A stretch of DNA of 64,000 bases from Clostridiales bacterium UBA1728 (GTDB lineage: Bacteria > Bacillota > Clostridia > Oscillospirales > Oscillospiraceae): contig DCIK01000015.1 of NCBI GenBank assembly GCA_002315975.1, forward strand, positions 1 through 64,000. The letters are read 5' to 3'. The position numbers were made by a program, and so were the translations under genes. Of the stretch, positions 1 through 10,000 are shown in pieces; within the stretch, counting starts at the first letter, position 1, and each line of letters starts with the position of its first letter. Below the pieces are notes generated by a model that saw only the letters and a program-made list of their open reading frames with translations, searched no databases and was not told where the DNA came from.

Positions 1-2871
1 AATGTGGGCGAGGCCGTCACCGTGGCTCCTGCCGACGAGAACGCCTATCCCACCGGCAAATGGACGCTGGAGAATCTGGATATCTCCCAGACTGATGCGC
101 TGGAGATCAAGGTCATCTCCTATGTGGACGGCACCACCCGCACCTACAGCATCGCTCTTGAGAAGCGCGAGCCCACTACCGTCACCGCCTATGTGAACAT
201 GAGCGCTGCGGGCAAGCTTGTCACGGACAAGAACGGCAAGACCATGGCTCGGATTCCCGTTATGCTCAATACCAAAGAGAGCTACACCATCAACGATCTG
301 CTGAAGAAGTTCCACGAGCAGCACCATCCCGACGGCGCGGCTGCCTACGCCGTTGTGAACGATCCCGACTATGGCCCCTCTGTTTCCAAGCTCTGGGGCG
401 ATGCGTCCGGCAACTTCGGCTATCAGCTCAACGGCGCTTCTGTGGCCGTGTGGGGTCCCTCCGATACCATCCGCAACGGCGATACGCTGGATGTGACCCT
501 CTATGCCAACAGCTATCCCGATACCGAGTCCTATACCGCATTCTCCGCCTACACACTGAGCACCAACAGCATCACCCCCGTGACCCTGACGCTCAACGGC
601 GGCAGCTATGACGATAACTGGGCTCTCGTTATGGCTCCTCTCGCCGGTGCCACCCTCACCGTGGACGGCGTTGCCACCGAGGCTGTCACCGATGCCAACG
701 GTCAGGCCACTCTGACCATCGCTGCCCCCGGCACCCACATCGTCTCCGCTGAGATGAGCAAGACCGTGGGCGAGGCCGAGGTTACCGCCATCACTGCCCC
801 CGTCTGCATCGTCACCGTTACCTACGCCACCGCCGTTGTTCCCGAAGTTTCGGAAGGCAAGGCCAGCGCAACTGTCAGCGAGGACATTGAAATCCCCGAA
901 GACGAGCCTCTGACCATCTCCGCCGTAGCCGGAGCTGAGGCCACCGAGACTGCCGTCACCATCCCCGCTGCTCTGGCTGAGAAGCTGGACAACGCCTCCT
1001 CTCTGGAGCTGACCACCAACGCCGGCACCATCACCTTCGATAACGCGGCTCTGTCTCAGATGACCGGCGGCAAGGCCGTGGAAATCTCCATGGCTGCCGA
1101 ACCCCAGCAGAACGGCGATATCGTCCTTGAGCTCACCGCCAAGGCCGACGGCGAAAATGTCTTTGCCGAAAACGGCAGCGGCACCGCCACCGTGGCCATC
1201 CCCGTTGAGGCTCCCGGCGAGGGCGAAGAGCTCCATGTCTACTACAACGACGGCGAGACCCTTACCCGTATTCCCGCCCATTACGAGAACGGCAAGCTGG
1301 TCGTGACCCTGACCCACTTCTCCGAGTATGTGATCAAGACCGAGGAGCCTGATACCGGCTTCACCGTCACCGCCGACTCCACTGTCGCCGCCACCATCGG
1401 CGAGGATGTGGCTATCACCCTGAGCATCGCCGCTCCCAACGAGAAGTTCAACGCCTATCACTTCGTTCTCGGCTACGACTCTGCCAAGCTGGAGTACAAG
1501 AGCTTCAGCATTGAAGGTGCTGAGGTCGTGAACAAGGACGGCACTCTGACCATCGCCGGCTACGGCGCGGACAAGACCGCTAACCCCGTCATCACCTTTA
1601 CCACCAAGGCTGTGGGCACCTCCACCGTGAGCCTGACCACCGCCAGGCTGGATGAGGCCGCCAACGCCAACACCAAGGATGCACCCGATGCCACCGTCAT
1701 CAACGGCAGCACCAAGGTTACGGCCAATGCCTACACCGTGTCTCTGCCTGCCGGCTTCAGCGGCGAGAAGACCGTGCAGCCCGGGGCGTCCTACACCTTC
1801 ACCGCCAACGACAAGAACTACAGCTATGAGCTGAGCGCTACCGTGGGCGGCACCCCTGTGGAAATCACCGACAACAAGGACGGCAGCTTCACCATCGCCA
1901 ATGTCAGCGGCGCACTGGTGATTACCGAGGTCTCCCGTACCGGTAAGAGCGTCAGCGTGAGCGTAGATCAGAGCGGAACCGGCAAGGACGATGTGACTGC
2001 CGATGCTACCGCCACCTACGGCACGGACTACGGCTTCACTGTCACCAAGGCCGACAACTACAGCTACACCGTCAGCATGACCATCAACGGTGCCGGCTAC
2101 ACCGCTTTCACGGTGTCCGGTAACGACTATACCATCCCCGGCAACGCACTTACCGGCAATGTGGTGATCAAGGTTGATAAGACCTACAGCGGCGCTACCG
2201 ACACCCGCACGGTAACCGTCACCGGAACCGGTAAGGACGATGTGACCGCAGCCGCCACCGCCACCCAGGGCACGAACTTCAGCTTCACCCTGACCAAGGC
2301 CGCCGGCTACGAGTACAGCGTTACCGTGACCATCGGCTCCGCGGTTTATGAACCCGCTGTCAGCGATAACCAGTATACCATCGCCGGCGCTGCTCTGACG
2401 GGCGATGTGACTATCTCCGTTACCAAGACTGTGATCATCACCGTAAGCGTCAGCAAGTATCTGGAGCTGAACGCCAAGACCATGTATCTGGTCGTTGCTA
2501 CCAGCGCCACTCTGCCCGAGGGCGAGACCCTGGCCTACGGGGAAACCACCATGTTCTCCTCCGAAAAGTATCAGGGCTACGCCTATCTGGTGATCTCCGA
2601 AGAGAGCGCCGACACTGTGAAGGCCGCTGCCGAGGAGGCCATTAAGCAGGTCACCGCCACCTCCACCGCCGTGGACTACAGCGGCGATGTGAACGGCACC
2701 GGTCTTGTGGACATCAACGATGCCCAGCTGACCTACAACATCTACAATGTAAGGTACGAAAGCTTCGAGGCTCTCGCCATGGCCAGGTTCCTTGCTGCCG
2801 ATGTGAACGGCGATAAGGAAGTCAATGTCACTGACGCTGCTGCCATCGTCAGTACCGTTCTCGGCAAATAA
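1..2871 (+). CDS. Secreted cohesin-like/dockerin surface protein (5' truncated)
   Basis: The frame is open at the left edge, so the N-terminus and any signal peptide are missing; 956 residues are visible. An early region (about residues 90-185) ending in a Trp-Gly-Pro/Asn-Gly-Asp pattern resembles DUF4430. Residues about 450-570 look like a cohesin-type beta sandwich (stretch NAYHFVLGYDSAKLEY, then a VITFTTKA strand). Two 83-residue repeats that start GTGKDDVT follow. The last 60 residues are a type I dockerin with two Ca-binding loops, DVNGTGLVDINDA and DVNGDKEVNVTDA. In other clostridia, dockerins bind cohesins on cell-surface or cellulosome-like scaffolds; the partner here is not visible. 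Composition is rich in Thr, Val and Ala, as in extracellular stalk proteins. A strong hairpin terminator follows directly. Function beyond surface adhesion or assembly is unknown. Confidence 0.75.
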   Translation, partial: NVGEAVTVAPADENAYPTGKWTLENLDISQTDALEIKVISYVDGTTRTYSIALEKREPTTVTAYVNMSAAGKLVTDKNGKTMARIPVMLNTKESYTINDLLKKFHEQHHPDGAAAYAVVNDPDYGPSVSKLWGDASGNFGYQLNGASVAVWGPSDTIRNGDTLDVTLYANSYPDTESYTAFSAYTLSTNSITPVTLTLNGGSYDDNWALVMAPLAGATLTVDGVATEAVTDANGQATLTIAAPGTHIVSAEMSKTVGEAEVTAITAPVCIVTVTYATAVVPEVSEGKASATVSEDIEIPEDEPLTISAVAGAEATETAVTIPAALAEKLDNASSLELTTNAGTITFDNAALSQMTGGKAVEISMAAEPQQNGDIVLELTAKADGENVFAENGSGTATVAIPVEAPGEGEELHVYYNDGETLTRIPAHYENGKLVVTLTHFSEYVIKTEEPDTGFTVTADSTVAATIGEDVAITLSIAAPNEKFNAYHFVLGYDSAKLEYKSFSIEGAEVVNKDGTLTIAGYGADKTANPVITFTTKAVGTSTVSLTTARLDEAANANTKDAPDATVINGSTKVTANAYTVSLPAGFSGEKTVQPGASYTFTANDKNYSYELSATVGGTPVEITDNKDGSFTIANVSGALVITEVSRTGKSVSVSVDQSGTGKDDVTADATATYGTDYGFTVTKADNYSYTVSMTINGAGYTAFTVSGNDYTIPGNALTGNVVIKVDKTYSGATDTRTVTVTGTGKDDVTAAATATQGTNFSFTLTKAAGYEYSVTVTIGSAVYEPAVSDNQYTIAGAALTGDVTISVTKTVIITVSVSKYLELNAKTMYLVVATSATLPEGETLAYGETTMFSSEKYQGYAYLVISEESADTVKAAAEEAIKQVTATSTAVDYSGDVNGTGLVDINDAQLTYNIYNVRYESFEALAMARFLAADVNGDKEVNVTDAAAIVSTVLGK
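1975..2436 (+). repeat. Tandem 83-residue repeat inside the dockerin protein
   Basis: Two consecutive coding repeats begin with GTGKDDVT at 1975 and 2224, a unit of 249 bases. They share the order GTGKDDVTA, an ATxGT turn, F(T/S)(V/L)TKA, a TIxGA or TIGSA turn and a final ALTG(N/D)V strand. They look like small beta-rich extracellular modules that duplicated in tandem. The second copy is slightly shorter at its C-terminal end. Confidence 0.7.
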
Positions 2872-2888
2872 CCATCCGCACAAGAAAG

Positions 2889-2930
2889 ATCCCCGTGGAG
2901 CTCTCTTCGGAGAGTCCCACGGGGATTTTC
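2889..2930. terminator. Bidirectional intrinsic terminator
   Basis: ATCCCCGTGG pairs with CCACGGGGAT around an inner CTCTC/GAGAG stem with a TTCG loop, followed by a T-rich tail. It lies between two converging genes that end at 2871 and 2934, so it can serve both. Confidence 0.85.
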
Positions 2931-2933
2931 TTA

Positions 2934-3659
2934 TTATTCGGATGGTGACAAAGCTTCTTCCATAAGGGCGCGGATCTCTTCGCTGAGCTCCGCGGTTTTC
3001 GCCTTTTTCACATGGTCTGCGTCCAGCGTTTTGAGGATGCGAAGCTGCACCTGCGTGGAGCGGAAGGGGGCGCGGGAACGGGCCTTTTCCGCACCCTCCA
3101 CGGTCATCACAACGATGGGCACCCCTGCCCTCTGGGCTATTTTGAACACGGAGCTGTGGAAGGGAAGCAGCGTGCAGTCCTTACTGCGGGTTCCTTCGGG
3201 ATAAACGACCATGGATACCGTGTCGTTCTTCAGGAGCTCTGCCGCAGCGTTTACGGTCACAAGGGCATTCCGGGGATTTTCCCGATCAATGGAAAGACAG
3301 CAGCAGGGGAGAAGCAGTTTCCCCGCGATGGGGATATGGAAATTCTCCTCCTTGGAAATATAGGAGAGCTGCCTGTCCTTCAGCATATAGGTGGTAACGA
3401 AGGGATCGCAGGCGGAACGGTGATTGCTCACCAGCAGAAAGCGTCCTGCCGGGAGCTTTTCCCTGCCGCTAAGCTCTACACGCAGGTGGCCGAGAAGAAT
3501 GACGCAATCCACGATCCTGTACATCAGAAAACGGTAATAGGGACTGTCGCCGGTATATTTTTTTGTCCTGTCCACGACCACGGCGCTGAGGATCAGCACA
3601 AGCAGCGGAAAGCCAAAAAACACTGCGATAATAAGCAGAATATATTTGATTATGGGCAT
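2934..3659 (-). CDS. plsC: 1-acyl-sn-glycerol-3-phosphate acyltransferase (PlsC family)
   Basis: This enzyme transfers an acyl chain to lysophosphatidate at the inner face of the membrane, giving phosphatidate for phospholipid synthesis. The 241-residue length is typical. An N-terminal hydrophobic helix (about residues 4-28) anchors it. The catalytic NHxxxxD motif is seen as NHRSACDP (His80, Asp85) and the glycerol-phosphate-binding motif as PEGTRS (residues 154-159). The ATG follows a good AGGAGATAG ribosome site. A TTGACA-17-TATATT promoter sits about 80 bases upstream of the start. It stands alone between secreted-protein genes and has no visible partner. PlsC-like paralogues of broader acyltransferase specificity exist, so the exact substrate is inferred from family. 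Confidence 0.88.
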   Translation of the reverse strand: MPIIKYILLIIAVFFGFPLLVLILSAVVVDRTKKYTGDSPYYRFLMYRIVDCVILLGHLRVELSGREKLPAGRFLLVSNHRSACDPFVTTYMLKDRQLSYISKEENFHIPIAGKLLLPCCCLSIDRENPRNALVTVNAAAELLKNDTVSMVVYPEGTRSKDCTLLPFHSSVFKIAQRAGVPIVVMTVEGAEKARSRAPFRSTQVQLRILKTLDADHVKKAKTAELSEEIRALMEEALSPSE

Positions 3660-3735
3660 TTTCTATCTCCTTCGTCAGCCTGCGCTCTTAGATGCCGGGC
3701 GTATTCCCATGAGGCATACTTGGCAAGGCGATATA

Positions 3736-3764
3736 AATATACTGGTACAGCCCCTGTTTGTCAA
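3736..3764 (-). promoter_or_regulatory. Sigma-A promoter for plsC
   Basis: On the minus strand TTGACA (3759-3764) is followed by exactly 17 bases and then TATATT (3736-3741), close to the vegetative consensus. It points at plsC, whose start codon lies about 75 bases downstream. Confidence 0.7.
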
Positions 3765-3917
3765 TGAAATCCATACACAGGCATAAAATTAACTGGGTTT
3801 TGGTTTCCTCAAATGCGGATTTGAACAGACATCCCATGTTGCGTAGAGAAAAGCCCGGAGAACGATTATAAAATCTCTTAAAACTAACATAACTAAGAAA
3901 AAATATAATTATTTTGC

Positions 3918-3946
3918 TTGCATTATTGTTTGAAACATGATATAAG
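3918..3946 (+). promoter_or_regulatory. Probable promoter of the M60 gene; 3660-4013 gap
   Basis: The 354-base gap between plsC and the M60 gene is AT-rich towards its right half. It holds the minus-strand plsC promoter and this candidate, TTGCAT, 17 bases, TATAAG, about 68 bases before the M60 start codon. Other A/T hexamers nearby would also fit, so the exact site is uncertain. I see no small gene or riboswitch in the gap. Confidence 0.45.
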
Positions 3947-4013
3947 TTAAATTATAAATGCCAAACTGTATACCTATATATTATTAATTCTCATACATAA
4001 AGGGAGACCGACT

Positions 4014-7000
4014 ATGAAAACACGAAAGCGATTCGGAAAGCTATTGCTGCTTTGCTGTTTGTCCCTTCTTCTGACGCTGAGCGTCAACGCTGCCGACGGC
4101 GCAGGAGTCGTTCGAAAGGCCACGAGTACGGAGAATAACGCCGTCTACTGGAACATCTACGGTATTCCCACGGCAAAGTTTACGGCAATCCCCAACGGGG
4201 GCTATTTCATTGAAAAAGACACAAGCTTCAATAATGCCTTTGACCGCAATCCGGGCAGCTATTGGAAGTCCATCTTTATCAATGACGGCACCTATACGCT
4301 GGATAATGTCCGAAACACCAACTGGCACAACTACATCGACGTGAGCTTTGTCGATAGCGTGGAGCTGGACCGGGTGCTCTATTGCTCCGCCAACGATGCC
4401 GACGGCAAGGGCTACGCCACTACCATGAAGCTCTATTTCGACAATAACGAAAGCGGCGAGTTTGAAAACAGCAAAACCTATACCAGCAGCAACTCCACCG
4501 CCCTTATGTGCTTTGAGCTGGGCGGCAGCTTCGCGGTGAAGCGGATGCGGCTGGAGTGGTGCGCCGTGCCTACCTACCACTATTGGAACGCCACCGCCGG
4601 CGAGATTATCTTCCTCCAGCCGGAGCAGCCGGAGATCGAGGGAATGTTCAGTGACTTCACCCGCACCGGCCTCTCCGAGGGCTATGATCAGGCAAAGATT
4701 ACTTCCCTGCGCAGCTCGCTGACGAGTAATGTGAACTACGAAAGCCAGTTTAAGCCCCTGCTGGACAGAGCCCAGGCCATACTTGACGGTACTGTGGTCT
4801 TTGATGCCAATCGCTACTATTCCACAGAGCCCGACGAGAAAAACGGCCACGCCCTCTATCAGTACGGCAACCGCCGGAGCTACACCCAGAACACGCTGGG
4901 CATCTCCTGGTTCGGCATCAACAAGCAGTCCGTGGGCATTGCCGGCACCGAGGGACGGCAGATCACGGTCTATGTGGATGCACCCGAGGGGCAGCCTCTG
5001 CCGCAGATCAACTTTACCCAGTATTGGGGCTCCTGGCGCGGCTGGCAGGGCTTGGTGTCCCTCCAGCGGGGAGTGAATGTGCTGACGGTGCCCTCCTATT
5101 GCCTGGGCTACTGCACCTATCCTGCTCAGCAGAAGGGCGGCGGTCCCTTCTACATCTCCAATCCCTATTTTGCCTCCCAGCAGAGCGGGGTAAAGCTCTA
5201 TATCGAGGGCGGCAACGATTTCCCCGTGTATCGTCTGGGCGATGACGAGCAGACATTCTATAATAATCTGGAGGTATACAAGGCCAACTTCACCTCCTTT
5301 GGCTCCACCACCTCCGACTTCTACTATCAGGACGGCGTGGGCTTCAATGTGGCCGAGCTGGAGAGCGATCATATGCTGGTGACGGTGCAGGCCACCAATA
5401 CCTACACAGTGCTGGTGGGCGGCAGGCTTTCCGTCCGGCAGAGTATGATCAACTGGGATGCGCTCATGGAAAACCTCATGGAGTACAGCGGCATCCCTGC
5501 CACCAAGGACAGCCAGTATGCTCAATACTGGAACGACTGCAACGAGCATCTGGGCATCAATATTCGCCTGGGTCAGCCCGTGGGCGCTGCCTACGGCGCC
5601 TATGAACAGGTGGGCGTGTTCACCGACGACTGGATCTCCGGCGCCATCTTCTGCAACGGCAAGGAGGGCTGGGGTATGATCCATGAGATCGGTCATACCA
5701 TGGATATGCCCGCCATCCTGATTTCCGAGTGTTCCAACAATATGTTCTCCAAGTATTACGAGAGCTACTACTTCTCCGACGGCTCCCGAGGCGAGTTTGC
5801 CCGGGATGTGGCAGCGCTCGGCAACGACCGCAATGTGACAGAGGGCTACTTTGACACCAACCGCCTGAACTATCTGGTCTGGTTCCACTTAGAGAGCTAT
5901 TCCCCGGGCTTCTGGGGTAAGCTGTGCAACCTCTACCGCTACGACTGCGCCGACTGCTCCGGTCTCAGCGCCACGGAGAAGCATGTGTATCTGGCCAGCC
6001 GGGTACTGGGCATAGACCTGCGCTACTACTACGACCGCTACAGCTACCGACAGGCCACCAATGACACGGCCTTCAGCGTGGAGACGCAGAGTGATACGCT
6101 CAGATCGCTCATGCAGGGGCGCATTGATAAGGGCGAAATCCGCACGGACATTCAGCCCCGCTTCTGGTATCTGGACGGCAAGCAGTATAAGCTGAATGTG
6201 GACGGCGGCGTCAGCACGGTGTACGGCGGCGAGAGCAGTGCCCCCAGTATCCGCAGCGTGGAAAAGACCGCCTCCGGCTACTCCCTGCTTCTGAGCGGGG
6301 CGCAGAGCGGCGGCATGGGTTACGAAATCCGCGAGGGGAACGATGTAATCGGCTTCACCTACGGCAGCTCCTTTGTGGATACCACCGATTACAGCGATAC
6401 AGAAAAATACGGTGAAAACTACACTCCCAGCTACACGGTTGTGGCCATCGACAGAACCCTCAGCGCGACACCGGTGAGCGCTGCCGTCAGCCCCCCGGCG
6501 CAGAACGAGGCTGTGTGCCGCCTGCTCCGCGGCGAGGAAAGTACGGAGTACGCTTCCCTTGCCGCTGCCATTGAGGCAGCGCAGCCCGGGGACACGGTGG
6601 TGCTCCTCCAAAACCACACGGAGACGGGCATCGTCATCAACAAGAATCTGACCCTCAAAGGGGACGACAGCGCCGCAAGCCCGCTGATCCTCTCCAAGGG
6701 TTCCAGCGGCATTCTCCTGAAGGTCAACAACGCCACCGTGACCATCGATGGCAGCAAGCTCATTCTCGACGGCAACAGCTTTGAGCAGGCCGGTACCCTC
6801 ATCCTCTGCGAGAGCGGAACGGTGATCGCCAACGGTCTGGAGCTGCGCAACAACTACATCGCCTACGGCTCCGACAGCTACGGCGGCGCTTTGCGCACCA
6901 CAGGGGGTCGCTTCACCCTGACCAACTGCCACATCCACCACAATAAAGCCCGCTACGGCGGCGGTATTGCCCTGAGCAAGGCCGGTGGCCGCACTACCCT

Positions 7001-10000
7001 CGATGGCTGCACCATCGAGTATAACGAGGCCAGCGAAAACGGCGGCGGCATCATCTGCACCGGTGCCATTGAGAACATGGTCTCTACCACCATCAGCCAT
7101 AATAAGGCCGCAAGCGGTGGCGGCGGCATCTATGTGTACGGCGGCGGTATTGTCTACGCCAACAATCACAATGCCAATTCTACTGTTACCAATACCGCTG
7201 TGTCCATCAGCGAAAACAGCGCCCGGGACGGCGGCGGCATCTGGCAGGACGGCACCACCAAACTCTGGTATACCACCATTGAGAATAACAGCGCCACGGC
7301 CAACGGTGGCGGCGTATACTCCAATGCCAGCGGAAACTGGCGGCGCTTCTGGACCTATACCGGCACGGTGCTTCGGAATAACCAAGCGGTGCACACAGGC
7401 ACCCAGCTCTATACCAAGTGCGCCAACGCAGATGCGGGTCCCCAGCTCAGTGATACCCGCATCGAAGGAGCGTGCGAGGCAGGCAAAAGCCTTGTTCACC
7501 GGGAGAGCGGCACCAACGGGCAGGCAGCGTTCTTAAGCGGCACCGTGGTCGTCACCCGCCATGAGATGACGCAGCACCCAGAGCATAGCGCCACCTGCAC
7601 AGAGACCGGAACGGCTGCCTACTATAGCTGCTCAATCTGCAACGGTCTCTATTCCGATGAGGCGGGTCAGACTTCCACCACCGAGGAAGCTCTGTTGCTC
7701 CCTGCGCTGGGGCACAGCTTCGGTGACGACTACGAAAGCGATGCCTCCGGCCACTGGCACTGCTGCACCCGGGAGGACTGCACGGCAACGACCGAGACTG
7801 AGTTTCACACGCCCGGCACCGATGCGGTCTGCACCGTCTGCGGCTATGATACCCATGTCCATGCGCTCACGCTCATCCCGGCGCTGGAGGCCGACTGCAC
7901 CCACGGCGGGCACAGTGCCTACTATACCTGCACCTGCGGGCAGTGGTTCTCCGATGCGGAGGGGCAGAATCTCATAGAGAATCACGAAAGCGTTAACACA
8001 GCCGCTCTGGGGCACAGCTACAGCGATGCATGGAGCACAGGCGACAACGCCGGCCACCGACACGAGTGTATCCGCTGCGGCAGCTATGAGAGCGTGGTGG
8101 ATCATGTCTACGATAACGATAATGATCTGACCTGCAATATCTGCGGTTTTGTCCGCCCGCATACCCATGCTCTGCACCATGTGGAGGCAACTGCTGCTGA
8201 CTGCACCACGGCGGGTTGCACTGAGCATTATGAGTGCAGCGTCTGCCATGGCTGGTTCTCCACAGACGCAAGCGATGGAAAAACCGATACCATTGATGTA
8301 ATCACAGACCACAGCAGCCTGACAATTCCCGCTCTCGGCCATGACTTAAGCGGCAACTGGCTCAGTGACAAGGACGGTCACTGGCGAAAGTGTACCCGCT
8401 GCGACTTTACCGAGACCAAGGGCAGCCACAATGCATCCGGGGAGGACTGCTCCTGCACGGTATGCGGCCATGAGCACGTGATGGCCCTGCACTATGTGGC
8501 AGCGGCGGAGTCCACCTGTCAGGAGCACGGACATATCGCCTATTACGAATGTCTCTGCGGCAAGAAGTTCAGCGATGCCCGGGGCTTTGGTGAGCTGACG
8601 AGCGTGGAGCTGCCTCTCAGCGGTCACGAATACGGGGAGAGCTGGAGCGGCAACGGCACCCATCACTGGATGGAGTGCATCCACTGCGGCGAGAAGGATC
8701 GGTACGCGGCACATCAGGTGGCCGAGGGACAGCATCAGTGCAGCGTCTGCGAAGCCTACACCAGCCACGATCTGGAGCCTGTTGTCGCGGCGGTGTCCAC
8801 CTGCACCGTGCAGGGGCACGATGCCTACTATGTCTGTCGGGGCTGTAATGCCATGTTCAGCGATGCAGAGGGAGAGCACCCCACCACGTCGGAGGCCGTG
8901 ACGCTGCCTCTTCTGCCCCACAGCTACGGCAACTGGACACAGCTGGAGGACGGCAGCGGGCACTGTCATGTGTGCAGCTGCGGTCATGAGGAGCGGGAGA
9001 ATCACAGCGAGGATGCAACCCACCACTGCGCCGTTTGTCAGACCGCACTCTACAGCCTCCACGAGGCCAGGGCCGCCGACTGTACGGAGAGCGGAAATAT
9101 TGCCTATTACGAGTGCAGCTACTGCGGCCTGCTCTTCACTGGGGAGGACGGCAGCGGCATTACGGATGAGGCGGGCGTGTTGCTGCCTGCTTTGGGTCAT
9201 AGCTACAGCGGTGAGTGGCACAGCGATGTGAACGGCCACTGGCAGGAGTGCAATCGCTGTCATGTGGGAGCAGAGGAGGACAAGGAGCCCCACCGGGATG
9301 ACGGCAGCGGCTCCTGCGCAGTCTGCGGCTACCGACTCCAGAAAACAGCCAACCCGATTACCCTCAGCAGCAGTGCGGATATTACAATCCAATACGGCGA
9401 GAGCTTTGTTCTGCCCAGCGCCACGGCTCTCTACGGCGAACCGCTGATGCGGATCACCAAAGGCGGCACAAGTGTGGACGCTGTGGATGGGGCAGGGGAG
9501 TATACTATCATCTGGCAGGTGCCTGAAAGCTCCGACTATGCCGAAGGCTCATCGGCAGCCCTGACTCTGACGGTGAACAAAGCGCAAAACGCGATTATCC
9601 TTACCGACGACAGTGACATTACCGTGGATTATGCTTCCCAGCTGGAGCTGCCTGTGGCACAGGCAACCTTCGGGGAGGTGGTACGGAGCATCACGATTTC
9701 GGATACCCCCGTGGAGCAGATTACCGACGCGGGCACATATACGGTCAAATGGAGTGTTCCCGAACACGACAACTATCATGCGGCGGAAACGGAGATTCTT
9801 GTCACCGTTACCGTGGGCGCTCAGGAGCCTTCCCCCATTACCAACGTGCGCCATTCTCTTTCGTTGCTGGAAAACTGCCGCATCAATCAGTACTGCACCA
9901 TAGAGCGCGAGGGCTGCGACAGCAGCTACATCTGCGCCAACGGCGGATTGCTGGTCTGGGATGAGAGCATAGATGAGGCAAATGCCACCTATGAGAACTG

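Noticed and set aside
7555..9340. CRISPR array or DNA-level tandem repeat
   Set aside because: The repetition is at protein level, with units of about 200 bases and low base identity, inside an open frame.
4041..9392. Long minus-strand frames (up to 615 residues) opposite the M60 gene
   Set aside because: They are shadows produced by GC-rich codon bias; the plus-strand product has a signal peptide, HEIGH zinc motif and clear domains, and the opposite frames have low-complexity sequences without ribosome sites.
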